The notes beneath the pieces are model-generated. The model had not been told where the DNA came from. It ran no database searches and was given only the letters and a program-made list of their open reading frames with translations. A program made the position numbers and the translations under genes. This document shows positions 27,656-36,522 of a stretch of DNA of 64,000 nt, in pieces (the first letter of the stretch is position 1; each line of letters opens with the position of its first letter). The DNA is from Acidobacteria bacterium RIFCSPLOWO2_12_FULL_66_21. Its GTDB lineage: Bacteria; Acidobacteriota; Vicinamibacteria; Vicinamibacterales; 2-12-FULL-66-21. The stretch is taken from the NCBI GenBank assembly GCA_001767455.1, contig MELC01000088.1, forward strand, positions 1 to 64,000, written 5' to 3'.

Positions 27656-28230
27656 TTGCTCGTCACGACGAAATGCGCGCGGCGGTTCTTCGACCAGGCG
27701 GACTCGTCGTGGCCGGGATCGAACGGAAATTCCTTTCCGTAGCTGACCGTGCGGAGCCGATCCGCCGGAATCCCGAGCGCGACGAGGTAGTTGCGCGCCG
27801 CGAGCGCCCTTCGCTCGCCCAGAGCCAGATTGTACTCCGCCGTTCCACGCTCGTCGCAGTGCCCCTCGATGGTGACGATCCACGTGCCGTACTTCTTCAT
27901 CAGCTCGGCGTTGACGTTGAGCGCCTGCTGGCCCGGCTCGTCGACTTCCGCCTGGTCGTAGCCGAAAAAGACCGGCTGAAAGGGGGAGTTCCGGTTGATC
28001 TCGTCGATGTCCTTGCTCGCCAGGGTGTCCTCGGCGGGCACCGGCTCAGCCGGCACCGGCTGCGGCTCGGCGACCGGCTGCGGCGGGGCAGGCGGCCGCG
28101 TCGGCGTCGCCGCCGTGGCGGGAGGCGGCGCGACCGGCCGCGCGACGGGCGGCTTCTTCTTCGCGCACGCGCCGGCCGCGCTGATGAGAATGAGGAGGGC
28201 GATCACGCTCGTGATACGTCGAATCTGCAT
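27652..28230 (-). CDS. pal: Peptidoglycan-associated lipoprotein Pal
   Basis: 192 residues. The lipoprotein signal has lipobox SAAGAC near residue 21, followed by a Pro/Ala/Glu-rich linker (about 28-75). The OmpA-like domain comes at about 85-190: [43 protein letters not shown], and ending [12 protein letters not shown]. It binds peptidoglycan and TolB, tethering the outer membrane. The stop TAG is supplied at the edge of a hairpin repeat. Confidence 0.97.
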   Translation of the reverse strand: MQIRRITSVIALLILISAAGACAKKKPPVARPVAPPPATAATPTRPPAPPQPVAEPQPVPAEPVPAEDTLASKDIDEINRNSPFQPVFFGYDQAEVDEPGQQALNVNAELMKKYGTWIVTIEGHCDERGTAEYNLALGERRALAARNYLVALGIPADRLRTVSYGKEFPFDPGHDESAWSKNRRAHFVVTSK

Positions 28231-28249
28231 GCTGATCTCGTTTCTACAC

Positions 28250-28273
28250 GCTCGACCTGAAGGTCGGGCCTAC
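28250..28273. repeat. TAGGCC-type hairpin at the tolB stop codon
   Basis: GCTCGACCTGAAGGTCGGGC (28250-28269) plus CTAC. On the minus strand the TAG at 28272-28270 is the stop of tolB, followed by GCCCGACCTTCAGG. It is nearly identical to the pal copy. It lies inside the operon between tolB and pal, so it may tune expression instead of terminating. Confidence 0.75.
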
Positions 28274-29640
28274 TGCGGTGACTGCGACCAGTTCGGGTAC
28301 CGGTTCATGCCTTCTCTCGTGACCTGCCGGAGGTCGTCCCCCTTGCGGCTGATCGTGAAGATCTGCTCCTTGCCGGCGCGCGTGGACGTGAACGCCAGGT
28401 GGCGCCCGTTCGGCGCGAACGCGGGGCTCTCGTTGCTGCCGATGCCGTTGGTGATCTGACGGATGCTCTGCGTGGCGAAGTCCCAGATTTTGACGTCGAA
28501 CCCGCCTCCCGATCGCGCGGCATAGGCAATCTCGTTGTACGGCGCCGGGGACCACGTCGCGCGGTCGCTCCATTCCGTGGTGATCCGCCGCACGCCGGAT
28601 CCATCCACGTTCATGATGTAAATCTGCGGCGTCCCGCTCCGCTCGGACGTGAACCCGATCTGGTTGCCGGTGGGCGACCAGGTCGGCGTCACGTCGATCG
28701 CGGCGTTGGTGGTCAGGCGGCGGATCCCGGAACCATCCCGGTTCATCACGTAGATCTCCGGGTTGCCGTCGCGGTTCGAGGTGAACGCGATCTTCGACCC
28801 GTCAGGCGAGAACACCGGCAGGTAGTTCTGCCGGTCGGCGTTGCCGTTGGCCGGCTTCGCCATGCGCCCTTCATAGATGTAGGAGACGATGATGTCCTGG
28901 TAGCCGCTGCGGTATGACGTGTAGGCAATCGCGCGGCCGTCGGGCGACCAGGCCGGCGTGATGTCGAGCGACTTGGTCACGGTGACGCGGCGCGGGTGCG
29001 CGCCGTCGTAGTCGGCCATATAGATGTTCGAGATGCCGCGATCCACCACCGGCCCCTTCATCCGTTCGCCGTCACGATCCGACGTGAACGCAATCTTGGT
29101 CCGCGCGACCCCTTTCAGGCCGGCGCGCTGGGTCAGGTGAATCTCGTCCGAGATCGTGTGCGCGTAGAGCCGCGGGTTGGCGATCGACCCGCTGTACTCC
29201 TTGGACAGCGCCGCGCGGCCGCTCGCCGCCTCGACGAGCCGCACCTGCACGACCACTCCGGAGCCGGTCTTCCGCACCGTCCCCACGACGACCGCGTCCG
29301 CCCCCAGCTCGCGCCAGCGATCCAGCGGCACCTGATCGAGGCTCGCGGCCGGCGGGATCGTCCGGTACGTGTCGCGCGCGATCATGTAGAACTCCTGCTC
29401 GAACTTCAAATCGGCCCACAGCACCTCGCCGATCGTCCTGGCCGCCGCCTGCGTCTCCGCGTCGGCCGTCAGCGCGACGAAATCGGGCACCGCGTATTTC
29501 GGCGGCAGCCCCGGCGTGGCCGAGGAGATGGTGAAGGTGACCTCGGTCGGCTGCTGCGGTGGCGGCGCGGCCTGGGCGGCAAGCAGGAGCGTTGCGCAGG
29601 CGGTGAAGACGGCTACGGCGGCTGGGCGGATGTGTGTCAT
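28270..29640 (-). CDS. tolB: Tol-Pal system beta-propeller TolB
   Basis: 456 residues. Signal peptide (about 1-24); N-terminal domain (about 40-170) that contacts TolA. The six-bladed WD40-like propeller has the repeated blades DGAHPRRVTVTKSLDITPAWSPDG, PVFSPDGSKIAFTSNRDGNPEIYVMNRDG, TPTWSPTGNQIGFTSERSG and SPAFAPNGRHLAFTSTRAG. A periplasmic partner of Pal. ATG 29640 overlaps the tolA stop. Confidence 0.97.
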   Translation of the reverse strand: MTHIRPAAVAVFTACATLLLAAQAAPPPQQPTEVTFTISSATPGLPPKYAVPDFVALTADAETQAAARTIGEVLWADLKFEQEFYMIARDTYRTIPPAASLDQVPLDRWRELGADAVVVGTVRKTGSGVVVQVRLVEAASGRAALSKEYSGSIANPRLYAHTISDEIHLTQRAGLKGVARTKIAFTSDRDGERMKGPVVDRGISNIYMADYDGAHPRRVTVTKSLDITPAWSPDGRAIAYTSYRSGYQDIIVSYIYEGRMAKPANGNADRQNYLPVFSPDGSKIAFTSNRDGNPEIYVMNRDGSGIRRLTTNAAIDVTPTWSPTGNQIGFTSERSGTPQIYIMNVDGSGVRRITTEWSDRATWSPAPYNEIAYAARSGGGFDVKIWDFATQSIRQITNGIGSNESPAFAPNGRHLAFTSTRAGKEQIFTISRKGDDLRQVTREGMNRYPNWSQSPQ

Positions 29641-30431
29641 CAGCGCTGGTACTCAAATATCAGGTGCACGGTCAGCTTGTTCTCGGTGAATTCGCGCGGA
29701 AGCGGCGGCAGCCGCCGCGTCTTGACGAGCGCGCGCTGGGAGGCCAGATCGAGCATGGCGATGTTGCTCGGCTTCTCGATCTGGATGTCCTCGATGACCC
29801 CGTCCCGGCGGATGGTGAACTTCATCTGCACCTTTCCGGCCGCCCCCTGGTTCGTGTCCCAGTTCCGCTGGATGAACGTGGACATCTGGATCAGGTAGGC
29901 GGGGCAGCAGAAGTTCGCGTAGTCGGTGAACACTCCGCCGCCCGGGCCGCCGCCGCTCGACAGGCCGCCGAACGGAATGGGCGCGCCCCCCGTGTCCACC
30001 GCCGATCCGCCCGGCTTCACCTGCGCCCCCGTCGTGGGCTTGCGCGACGTCGACTTCTCGAGCGGCTTGTCCACCCTCTTCGGCGGCGCCTTTGCCGCGG
30101 GCTTCGCCTTCAATTCTGGCAGCACCATTTCCGGGGCCTTGGGCGCGGGCGGGGCCTGCGGCGCCGGCCTCGCCTGCGGCGGCGCCACTTCCTGCACGGC
30201 ACGACCCGGAATCGGCGTCAGGCCGCCGCTCTCAGGGCCCGACGCGCCCCCGAGCGTAATCATCATCGGCGTCACGTCCGTGTCGACGTGCTGGCGCCAG
30301 TCGGCCGGCATCAGGACGAGCAGCGCAATCAGCAACCCGTGCCCGACAAACGACACCAGCACGACCGCGGCGGTGATGTCGCCAGCTTCGCGGGCGCGGT
30401 CGGTCAGAATGCTGCTGACTGCCTCCTGCAT
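29640..30431 (-). CDS. tolA: TolA/TonB-type energy transducer
   Basis: 263 residues. One N-terminal TM (about 22-42, VLVSFVGHGLLIALLVLMP). A long Pro/Ala/Lys linker (about 80-150) contains APPQARPAPQAPPAPKAPEM. The C-terminal TonB/TolA domain (about 175-263) contains KVQMKFTIRRDGVIEDIQIEKPSNIAMLDLASQRAL. Position between tolR and tolB makes it the TolA equivalent, although the C-terminal fold reads as TonB-like. It transmits TolQR proton-motive energy to TolB/Pal. Confidence 0.93.
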   Translation of the reverse strand: MQEAVSSILTDRAREAGDITAAVVLVSFVGHGLLIALLVLMPADWRQHVDTDVTPMMITLGGASGPESGGLTPIPGRAVQEVAPPQARPAPQAPPAPKAPEMVLPELKAKPAAKAPPKRVDKPLEKSTSRKPTTGAQVKPGGSAVDTGGAPIPFGGLSSGGGPGGGVFTDYANFCCPAYLIQMSTFIQRNWDTNQGAAGKVQMKFTIRRDGVIEDIQIEKPSNIAMLDLASQRALVKTRRLPPLPREFTENKLTVHLIFEYQR

Positions 30432-30548
30432 GGTGTTTCCTGCAATTGGTGAGTTGGTGAGTTGGTGAATTGACGACGGTGGCCTGTATCAACCACGGAG
30501 CTAATTCACTAATCCACTAATTCACCAATCCACGAATTCGCCGATTTC
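30432..30548. repeat. GGTGAATT-type dyad between tolR and tolA
   Basis: The left array (about 30443-30472) repeats TTGGTGAG units. The loop runs TTGACGACGGTGGCCTGTAT and onward. The right array (about 30501-30540) repeats AATTCACTAATCCACT-type words. The loop is nearly the same as that of the array after miaB. It sits inside the tol operon and is transcribed with it. Confidence 0.85.
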
Positions 30549-31013
30549 CTATTTCGTGGGGGGCGTGGTGACCACGCCGACCTTCTCGACGCCCCCCTCC
30601 TTCAACTTGTCCATCACCGTGATCAGGTCCTGGATGCGGCCGCCGCCGTCGGCGCGGATGAACACGGACTTGTCCTCGCGCGGGAGCATCACCTGCCGCA
30701 CGCGCTCCTGCAGCACCTCGATCGGGACATCGTCCTTATCGAGCTGGACGACGCGACGCTGCGAGAAATCGGCGGGCACCGTCACGTACACCGGCTGCGC
30801 GGTCACGGGCGTCGCCCTGCGCGATTGGGGCAGGTTGACGGCCAGCCCCTGCTGCATCATCGGCGCCGTCACCATGAAGATGATGAGCAGCACGAGCATC
30901 ACGTCGACGAGCGGCACGACATTGATCTCGGCGAGCGTCGTCGTGACGCGCGCGCTGCGTCCGCGCCGGCCTCGGCCGGACCCGCCGGAATCGTGCTGCT
31001 GGACCTTTGGCAT
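30549..31013 (-). CDS. tolR: TolR/ExbD proton-channel subunit
   Basis: 154 residues. Basic N-terminus and one TM (about 30-50), INVVPLVDVMLVLLIIFMVTAP, with the conserved membrane Asp of ExbD/TolR. The periplasmic domain ends VMDKLKEGGVEKVGVVTTP. With TolQ it forms the proton-driven motor of the Tol system. It is 18 bp downstream of tolQ. Confidence 0.97.
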   Translation of the reverse strand: MPKVQQHDSGGSGRGRRGRSARVTTTLAEINVVPLVDVMLVLLIIFMVTAPMMQQGLAVNLPQSRRATPVTAQPVYVTVPADFSQRRVVQLDKDDVPIEVLQERVRQVMLPREDKSVFIRADGGGRIQDLITVMDKLKEGGVEKVGVVTTPPTK

Positions 31014-31031
31014 CGCTAATCGAGCGCCGGT

Positions 31032-31805
31032 CTACGTGAAGTTCCTCTCGGAGATGTTCAGGAACTCGAGCGCGAAGTCGTCCATTTCGGCGCCGAACTT
31101 CTTCACCTGGTGCGTGAAATGGTTGTAGAAGTACACGGCCGGGATCGCCGCGAACAGCCCGGCGGCCGTCGCAATCAGGGCCTCGGCGATCCCGGGCGCG
31201 ACCACGCCGAGACTCGTCGAGCCGGCCGCCCCGATTCCCTGGAACGCCGACATGATGCCCCAGACCGTGCCGAACAGCCCGATGAACGGCGTGATGCTCG
31301 CCGTCGTCGCGAGAAACGGCACGCGGCGCTCCAGCTTCATCATCTCCACGGTGGTGGCGCGCAGCAGCGCGCGGTCGACGGCGTCGAGGCTCTTCAAGGT
31401 TGGACGCACGCCCGGGTTCGATGGCTTGGCCGCCTCGCCGGCCGCCGTTCCGCGCAGCTGCGTGTTCAGCTCGGCATAGCCGGACTGAAACAGTCCGACG
31501 AGCGGACTCGCGGCGAGCGTAGGGCAGACCGCCTGCACCTCCGAGAACTTGCTGCTCTTGCGGAAGACGTCGACGAAGGAGGACGACTGGCGCTCGGCCC
31601 GGCCGAACTGCCACACCTTGGCGAGCACGATCGCCCACGACACCGCCGAAAAAACGAGCAGGATCGCCAGCACGGCGATCACGAGCGGCTGGGCGTGGGT
31701 GACGAGACTGACGATGTCGGTGTCTATTTGTTGTCCGGTCCCAGCATCCGGCTGACCCGCTCCCTGCGCGTACAGCGCAAGGGCGTAGTATCCAAGCGTG
31801 CGCAA
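31032..31805 (-). CDS. tolQ: TolQ/ExbB proton-channel subunit
   Basis: About 257 residues if the TTG at 31805 is used; the frame stays open to 31928 but that part reads into the recN promoter region. TM1 is about 34-56 (PLVIAVLAILLVFSAVSWAIVL), and TM2 and TM3 lie near 155-180 and 190-215. The core motif ATTASITPFIGLFGTVWGIMSAFQGIG and IAEALIATAAGLFAAIPAVYFYN are diagnostic. First gene of tolQ-R-A-B-pal-cpoB. A -10-like TATGTT on the minus strand at 31823-31818 would place transcription close to this TTG. The start remains uncertain. Confidence 0.92.
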   Translation of the reverse strand: MRTLGYYALALYAQGAGQPDAGTGQQIDTDIVSLVTHAQPLVIAVLAILLVFSAVSWAIVLAKVWQFGRAERQSSSFVDVFRKSSKFSEVQAVCPTLAASPLVGLFQSGYAELNTQLRGTAAGEAAKPSNPGVRPTLKSLDAVDRALLRATTVEMMKLERRVPFLATTASITPFIGLFGTVWGIMSAFQGIGAAGSTSLGVVAPGIAEALIATAAGLFAAIPAVYFYNHFTHQVKKFGAEMDDFALEFLNISERNFT

Positions 31806-31948
31806 ACAGTCCTCCGCAACATAGTGTGGTGCGCCGCTGGGACAGCGCAGGCAGCCGAAAGAGTAACACGCCCCCAGTACGCTGTCAAACATCTGATAAG
31901 ATGGTACTTCGGGCCACGGTGAGGGCACCGTCTCCCTCAGCCATCAAC

Positions 31949-33631
31949 ATGCTGCGGTACCTGACGATTCGTCATCTCGCGGTCATCGATCGCCTCGAGC
32001 TCGAGTTCGAGCCGGGCCTCAACGTCCTCACGGGCGAGACCGGAGCCGGCAAATCGATCCTGGTCGGGGCCGTCGGCCTGCTCGTCGGCGGCCGCGCGTC
32101 AGCCGACCTCGTCCGCACAGGAGAAGACGCGGCGGTTGTCGAAGCCATCTTCGACGCGATGGACGGGCGCGAGCTGATCGTCCGGCGGGAGATTTCGTCG
32201 CAGGGACGCAGCCGCGCCTGGATCGACGGTGCGCTCACGACCACGACGGCGCTGCGCGAGAGCTGCGGCGGCCTCGTCGACCTGCACGGCCAGCACGAAC
32301 ACCAAGTGCTGCTCGATCCGGCTGCGCATCTCGAGTTATTGGACGAATTCGCGGCGCTTTCGGCCGAGCGCGAGCGCGTGCGATCGGGCTTCGCGCGCTG
32401 GCAGCAGGCACGGACCGAGCGCGATCGCCTGGTGGCCGGCGAGCGCGAGAAGGCCGCGCGCGCGGAATTCCTGTCGTTCCAGCTCGCCGAGATCGAGCGC
32501 GCGGGCGTGCAGCCCGGTGAAGACGAGTCGCTCGCCGCGACCCGCCAGGTGCTGGCCAACGCCGATAGGCTGCAGCGCCTGTGCGGCGAGGCGTACGACT
32601 CGTTGTACGAAGGGGACCAGGCGGCGCTGCCGGCGCTCGGGCAGGTGTGGCGCAGGGTCGGCGATCTGGCCGCGCTCGATGCGCGCTTCGCGCCGTACCT
32701 CGACGCGCGCGACGCGGTCAAGTCGCAGCTCGAGGACCTCGCGTACTTCCTGCGCTCGTACGTGAACGGCATCGACGCGTCGCCCGCACGGCTGCAGGAG
32801 GTCGAGGATCGGCTCGCGGTCCTCGAGCGTCTGAAGAAGAAGCACGGCCCGACGCTGGACGGCGTCATCGAGACCGCCGCTCAGCTCAGGCGCGAGCTGC
32901 ACGACATCGAGCATGCCACCGAGCGCGTGGCCGAGCTCGACACCGAGCTGGCGGCGCTGCGCACGGGGTTCCTCGAGGCCGCGTCGGGGCTCTCGGCGAA
33001 GCGGCGGGCCGCCGCGAAGGACTTCTGCCGCGCGCTCGAGCGCTCGCTCGCGGATCTCGCGATGGCGAGAACCCGCTGCGAGGTGCGCTTCGAGGACGCC
33101 GTCGACGAATCCGGCTGGACCGAACGCGGCGTCGAGCGGGGGGAATTCTACATCTCGCCGAACCCCGGCGAGGACCTCAAGCCGCTCGCGCGCATCGCGT
33201 CCGGCGGCGAGCTCTCGCGCGTGATGCTCGCGCTGCGAACGCTCGCCAGCACCGACGCCGCAGGCAAGACGCTGATCTTCGACGAGGTGGACGCGGGCAT
33301 CGGCGCGGCAGTGGCCGACGTGGTCGGCAACCGGCTGCAGCGGCTCGGCGGGCGGTTCCAGGTGCTCTGCATTACGCACCTGCCGCAGATAGCCGCGCAC
33401 GGCGGGACGCACTACCGGATCGAGAAATGCGTGCGCGCCGGGCGGACCGTCACGCAGGTGGCTCGCCTGGGTGTGGACGACCGGCAGGAGGAGATTGCCA
33501 GGATGATCGGCGGGGCTGACCTGTCGCCTTCGGTGCGGGCGAGCGCCCGTGAAATGCTCGCGTCCCGGGCCAAAGCGAAAGGCGAAGAAACAGCAAAAGG
33601 CGAAAGCGAAAGTCCCAGGCGGAGGAAGTAG
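31949..33631 (+). CDS. recN: DNA repair protein RecN
   Basis: 560 residues, SMC-like ATPase of double-strand-break repair. N-terminal MLRYLTIRHLAVIDRLELEFEPGLNVLTGETGAGKS contains Walker A. LHGQHEHQVLLDP and a central coiled coil (about 170-380) follow. The C-terminal half has the ABC signature ASGGELSRVMLAL and Walker B LIFDEVDAGIGAAVAD. A start at ATG 31901 is also in frame but adds a non-homologous leader. A TAAGAT box lies at 31897-31902. miaB starts 3 bp after its stop. Confidence 0.97.
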   Translation: MLRYLTIRHLAVIDRLELEFEPGLNVLTGETGAGKSILVGAVGLLVGGRASADLVRTGEDAAVVEAIFDAMDGRELIVRREISSQGRSRAWIDGALTTTTALRESCGGLVDLHGQHEHQVLLDPAAHLELLDEFAALSAERERVRSGFARWQQARTERDRLVAGEREKAARAEFLSFQLAEIERAGVQPGEDESLAATRQVLANADRLQRLCGEAYDSLYEGDQAALPALGQVWRRVGDLAALDARFAPYLDARDAVKSQLEDLAYFLRSYVNGIDASPARLQEVEDRLAVLERLKKKHGPTLDGVIETAAQLRRELHDIEHATERVAELDTELAALRTGFLEAASGLSAKRRAAAKDFCRALERSLADLAMARTRCEVRFEDAVDESGWTERGVERGEFYISPNPGEDLKPLARIASGGELSRVMLALRTLASTDAAGKTLIFDEVDAGIGAAVADVVGNRLQRLGGRFQVLCITHLPQIAAHGGTHYRIEKCVRAGRTVTQVARLGVDDRQEEIARMIGGADLSPSVRASAREMLASRAKAKGEETAKGESESPRRRK

Positions 33632-33634
33632 GGA

Positions 33635-34966
33635 GTGAAATACCTGATCGAGACGTTCGGATGCCAGATGAACGTGCATGACTCCGAGCGCATGGCGGGG
33701 CTGCTCGAACAGGCTGGCTACGAGTCCACCGCGGACGAGCGCGACGCCGACCTCATCGTGATCAACACGTGCAGCGTCCGCGAACGCGCCGAAGAAAAGC
33801 TCTTCACGCGCCTCGGCGAGCTGCGCCAGATGGCCATCGAGGAGGGCCAGCGCCCCGTGGTCGCCGTCGCGGGGTGCGTGGCACAACAGGAGGGACGGCA
33901 CATCCTGAAGCGATCGAACGCCGTGGACGTGGTCATCGGCACCCGGAACCTCAAGCGGCTGCCGATGCTCGTCGAGCGCGCCGTCGAACAGGGCGCCGGA
34001 GCCGCACCCGCCACGATCGATCTCGATCCCATCGACGACGTCTCGTTTCCCCTCGGGGTCGTGCGCCGGAGCGATCCGGTGAAGGCCTACGTCACGATCA
34101 TCGAGGGATGCAACGAGTTCTGCGCGTTCTGCGTGGTGCCGTACACGCGCGGCCACGAGCGGATGCGCCCGGTCGCCGAGATCCTCGCCGATGCCCGTCA
34201 TGCGGTGGATACGGGGGCACGCGAGATCCAGCTCCTCGGGCAAATCGTCAACCACTACCAGGCCCCCGACGACCCCGCCTGTGACTTCGCGGCGCTATTG
34301 GAGCGCCTGAACACTCTCGACGGCCTCGAGCGAATCCGGTTTGCGAGCCCGCACCCGCGCCACGTGACGCCCCGGATAATCGACGCCATGCGCGATCTGC
34401 CGAAGGTCTGCCGCCACCTGCACCTGCCGGTACAGTCCGGCTCGTCGCGGATGCTGGCCGCGATGCGCCGCCGGCACACGCGCGAGGAGTACGTCGAGCT
34501 GGTTGCCGCGCTGCGCGAGGCCATGCCGGACATCGCGCTTTCGACCGATATGATCGTCGGGTTCGCCGGGGAGACGGAACGGGACTTCGAGGAGACGCTG
34601 TCGCTCACTGCCGCGGTGCGCTACCACAGCATGTTCTCTTTCAAGTATTCCGAGCGGCCGAACACGCTCGCCCTGAAGCGCATGAACGACGACGTTCCGG
34701 AGGAGGAGAAGACGCGGCGGATCGTCGCGCTGCAGGGGCTCCAGAAGACGATCCAGGGGGAGCTGCACTCCCGGGCCATCGGCCGCATCGAGCCGGTCCT
34801 GGTGGACGCGCGCAGCCGCCGCCGCGACTGGGAACTCTCCGGCCGCACGAGCGGCAATACCGTCGTGAACTTTGCCGGGCGGCCGGAATGGATCGGGACG
34901 ACCGTGGCGGTGCGCATCACCGGGGCAAACCCCAACAGCCTGCGGGGAGAATCGGTGAATTCGTGA
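33635..34966 (+). CDS. miaB: tRNA-2-methylthio-N6-dimethylallyladenosine synthase
   Basis: 443 residues from GTG 33635. The UPF0004 domain (about 1-115) has FGCQMNVHDSERM, NTCSVRERAEEKLF and VAGCVAQQEG, with the three Cys of the auxiliary cluster. The radical SAM motif is CNEFCAFCVVPYTRG. LLGQIVNHY replaces the usual LLGQNVNSY. A C-terminal TRAM domain follows. It methylthiolates A37 of tRNAs. The last residues SVNS and the stop codon are encoded by the repeat array that begins here, so the native C-terminus has probably been replaced. Confidence 0.96.
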   Translation: MKYLIETFGCQMNVHDSERMAGLLEQAGYESTADERDADLIVINTCSVRERAEEKLFTRLGELRQMAIEEGQRPVVAVAGCVAQQEGRHILKRSNAVDVVIGTRNLKRLPMLVERAVEQGAGAAPATIDLDPIDDVSFPLGVVRRSDPVKAYVTIIEGCNEFCAFCVVPYTRGHERMRPVAEILADARHAVDTGAREIQLLGQIVNHYQAPDDPACDFAALLERLNTLDGLERIRFASPHPRHVTPRIIDAMRDLPKVCRHLHLPVQSGSSRMLAAMRRRHTREEYVELVAALREAMPDIALSTDMIVGFAGETERDFEETLSLTAAVRYHSMFSFKYSERPNTLALKRMNDDVPEEEKTRRIVALQGLQKTIQGELHSRAIGRIEPVLVDARSRRRDWELSGRTSGNTVVNFAGRPEWIGTTVAVRITGANPNSLRGESVNS

Positions 34967-35045
34967 ATTTGTGAATTGGTGAGTTGACGACGGAAGCCGG
35001 TATCAGCCACGGAAATGATTCACCAAGTCACGAATTCACCAAATA
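34951..35045. repeat. GGTGAATT-type dyad overlapping the miaB stop codon
   Basis: The left array (about 34953-34985) starts inside the last miaB codons: GGTGAATTCGTGAATTTGTG. The loop (about 34986-35017) reads GACGACGGAAGCCGGTATCA. The right array is ATTCACCAAGTCACGAATTC (about 35018-35037). Compared with the tolR-tolA copy, the loop differs at only a few positions, which shows common descent of the two elements. Confidence 0.85.
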
Positions 35046-35052
35046 CTTCATC

Positions 35053-35081
35053 TTGACTTAGAGGGTGCCGGCTCCTAGCTT
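35053..35081 (+). promoter_or_regulatory. Promoter of the DUF151 gene
   Basis: TTGACT (35053-35058), a 17-bp spacer and TAGCTT (35076-35081). Transcription would begin near 35088, which favours ATG 35104 over the in-frame GTG at 35065. Confidence 0.5.
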
Positions 35082-35103
35082 AGATGTGCGACCTGGGGAC
35101 CGT

Positions 35104-35589
35104 ATGCAGATTGAAATGACGATCAAGGGCCTGATGGTGGATCCCATCACCAACATGCCCATCATCATCCTGCGGGACCGCGACGGGCAGCGCGTTCTGC
35201 CGATCTGGGTGGGCGTGTTCGAAGCGAACGCCATCGCGCTGCAGATCGAGAACGTGACCACGCCGCGCCCGATGACGCACGACCTGCTCCGGAACGTCAT
35301 CCACGACCTCAAGGCGGACATCCAGAAGATCGTCGTCTCCGACCTCAAGGAGAACACGTTCTACGCGCTGATCTACCTGCTGGTGAACGGCGAGCCGGTG
35401 GCCGTGGACGCGCGGCCGAGCGACGCGATCGCGCTGGCGCTGCGGGCGCAGGCGCCGATCTTCGTGGAGGACGCCGTCATCGATCACGCCAAGACGGTCG
35501 ACTTCGCGCCCGAGAAGGGGGACGCCGAGCGGCTCCAGAAGTGGCTCGAGAGCCTCGACCCCGACGACATGGGGAAATACAAGATGTAG
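35104..35589 (+). CDS. Bifunctional nuclease family protein (DUF151)
   Basis: 161 residues from ATG 35104. The DUF151/BFN domain (about 1-135) contains PIIILRDRDGQRVLPIWVGVFEANAIALQIE, TPRPMTHDLLRNVI and VDARPSDAIALALRAQAPIFV. The C-terminus is UVR-like and acidic, ending WLESLDPDDMGKYKM. Plant and bacterial members show DNase/RNase activity in published work. The cellular role in this lineage is unknown. It commonly sits next to miaB in Acidobacteria and Deltaproteobacteria, as here. The stop codon is fused to the next repeat array (TAGTTGGTGAG). Confidence 0.92.
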   Translation: MQIEMTIKGLMVDPITNMPIIILRDRDGQRVLPIWVGVFEANAIALQIENVTTPRPMTHDLLRNVIHDLKADIQKIVVSDLKENTFYALIYLLVNGEPVAVDARPSDAIALALRAQAPIFVEDAVIDHAKTVDFAPEKGDAERLQKWLESLDPDDMGKYKM

Positions 35590-35735
35590 TTGGTGAGTTG
35601 GTGAATTCGTGAGTTGGTGAATTCGTGAGGGGTGAATTGTCATCCTGCCGTGGCCGTCCGGAGGGGTGGTTCGAGCCGCGTTCACAATTCACCAACCCAC
35701 CAATTCACCAACCCACCAATTCACCAACTACGCTA
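35587..35735. repeat. GGTGAATT-type dyad between the DUF151 gene and parA
   Basis: The left array (35587-35640) is TAGTTGGTGAGTTGGTGAAT and variants and includes the TAG stop codon. The loop (35641-35680) contains CCTGCCGTGGCCGTCCGG. The right array (35681-35730) is ATTCACCAACCCACCAATTC and similar words, running up to the parA -10 box. Confidence 0.87.
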
Positions 35736-35739
35736 CAAT
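35734..35739 (+). promoter_or_regulatory. TACAAT -10 box of parA
   Basis: TACAAT ends 13 nt before ATG 35753. Any -35 box would lie inside the right repeat array. This implies a very short or no leader. Confidence 0.5.
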
Positions 35740-35752
35740 CCCTCCCGTCCCG

Positions 35753-36508
35753 ATGATTGTCGCGATCGCAAACCAGAAAGGCGGCGTGGGCAAGACCACG
35801 ACCGCCATCAACCTCGCCGCAGCCCTGTCCCTCCGAGGTAAGCGCACGCTGCTCGTCGATCTCGATCCCCAGGCGAACAGCACGATGTCGTACCTGGACG
35901 TCCGGACCGTGACCCGCAGCGTCTACGACGCCATCGCCGACGCCGACTGCGGCTTCGCGGACATCATCCAGCCTTCGTCGCAGCCGAACCTGTGGGTGGC
36001 CCCCTCGCGCATCGCGCTGGCCAAGCTCGAAGGGAAGCTGGTGGGCGAGCTCGACGCGCACTTCCGGCTGAAGGATCGTCTCGAGCCTATCCGGGCCGAC
36101 TACCCGCACATCGTCATCGACTGCCCGCCGACGCTCGGACTGTTGACCGTCAACGCGCTGGTCGCCGCAACGCACCTGCTCATCCCGATCCAATCGTCGT
36201 ACTTCGCGCTCGAAGGGACCGACGACCTGCTCGAGACGATCGAGAAGGTACGGGCCCGCGCGAATCCGACGCTGCGGATCCTGGGGGTCGTGATCACCAT
36301 GCACGACAAGCGCACGTCGCTCGCGCGCGACATCCGAGCGCAGATCGACAAGGTGTTCGGCAGCAAGGTGTTCCGGACGGTCATCACGAAGAGCGTCCGG
36401 CTCGAGGAAAGCCCGGCCTACAAGGAGTCGATTTTCTCCTTCGCGCCGGAATCGAGCGGGGCGGCGGAGTATTACCGGCTTTGCGAAGAAGTCATGGATC
36501 GGGCCTGA
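35753..36508 (+). CDS. parA: Chromosome partitioning ATPase ParA/Soj
   Basis: 251 residues. The deviant Walker A is NQKGGVGKTTTAINLA, with LLVDLDPQANST and VIDCPPTLGLLTVNALVAAT (Walker B). It has no N-terminal HTH, so it is the chromosomal Soj type. It acts with ParB in origin segregation. The frame is open upstream, but that part is translated repeat. The last codons EEVMDRA-stop are followed by a tandem-repeat insertion. A decayed copy of this same ending lies just before parB. Confidence 0.96.
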   Translation: MIVAIANQKGGVGKTTTAINLAAALSLRGKRTLLVDLDPQANSTMSYLDVRTVTRSVYDAIADADCGFADIIQPSSQPNLWVAPSRIALAKLEGKLVGELDAHFRLKDRLEPIRADYPHIVIDCPPTLGLLTVNALVAATHLLIPIQSSYFALEGTDDLLETIEKVRARANPTLRILGVVITMHDKRTSLARDIRAQIDKVFGSKVFRTVITKSVRLEESPAYKESIFSFAPESSGAAEYYRLCEEVMDRA

Positions 36509-36522
36509 TGCTGCGAACTCTG

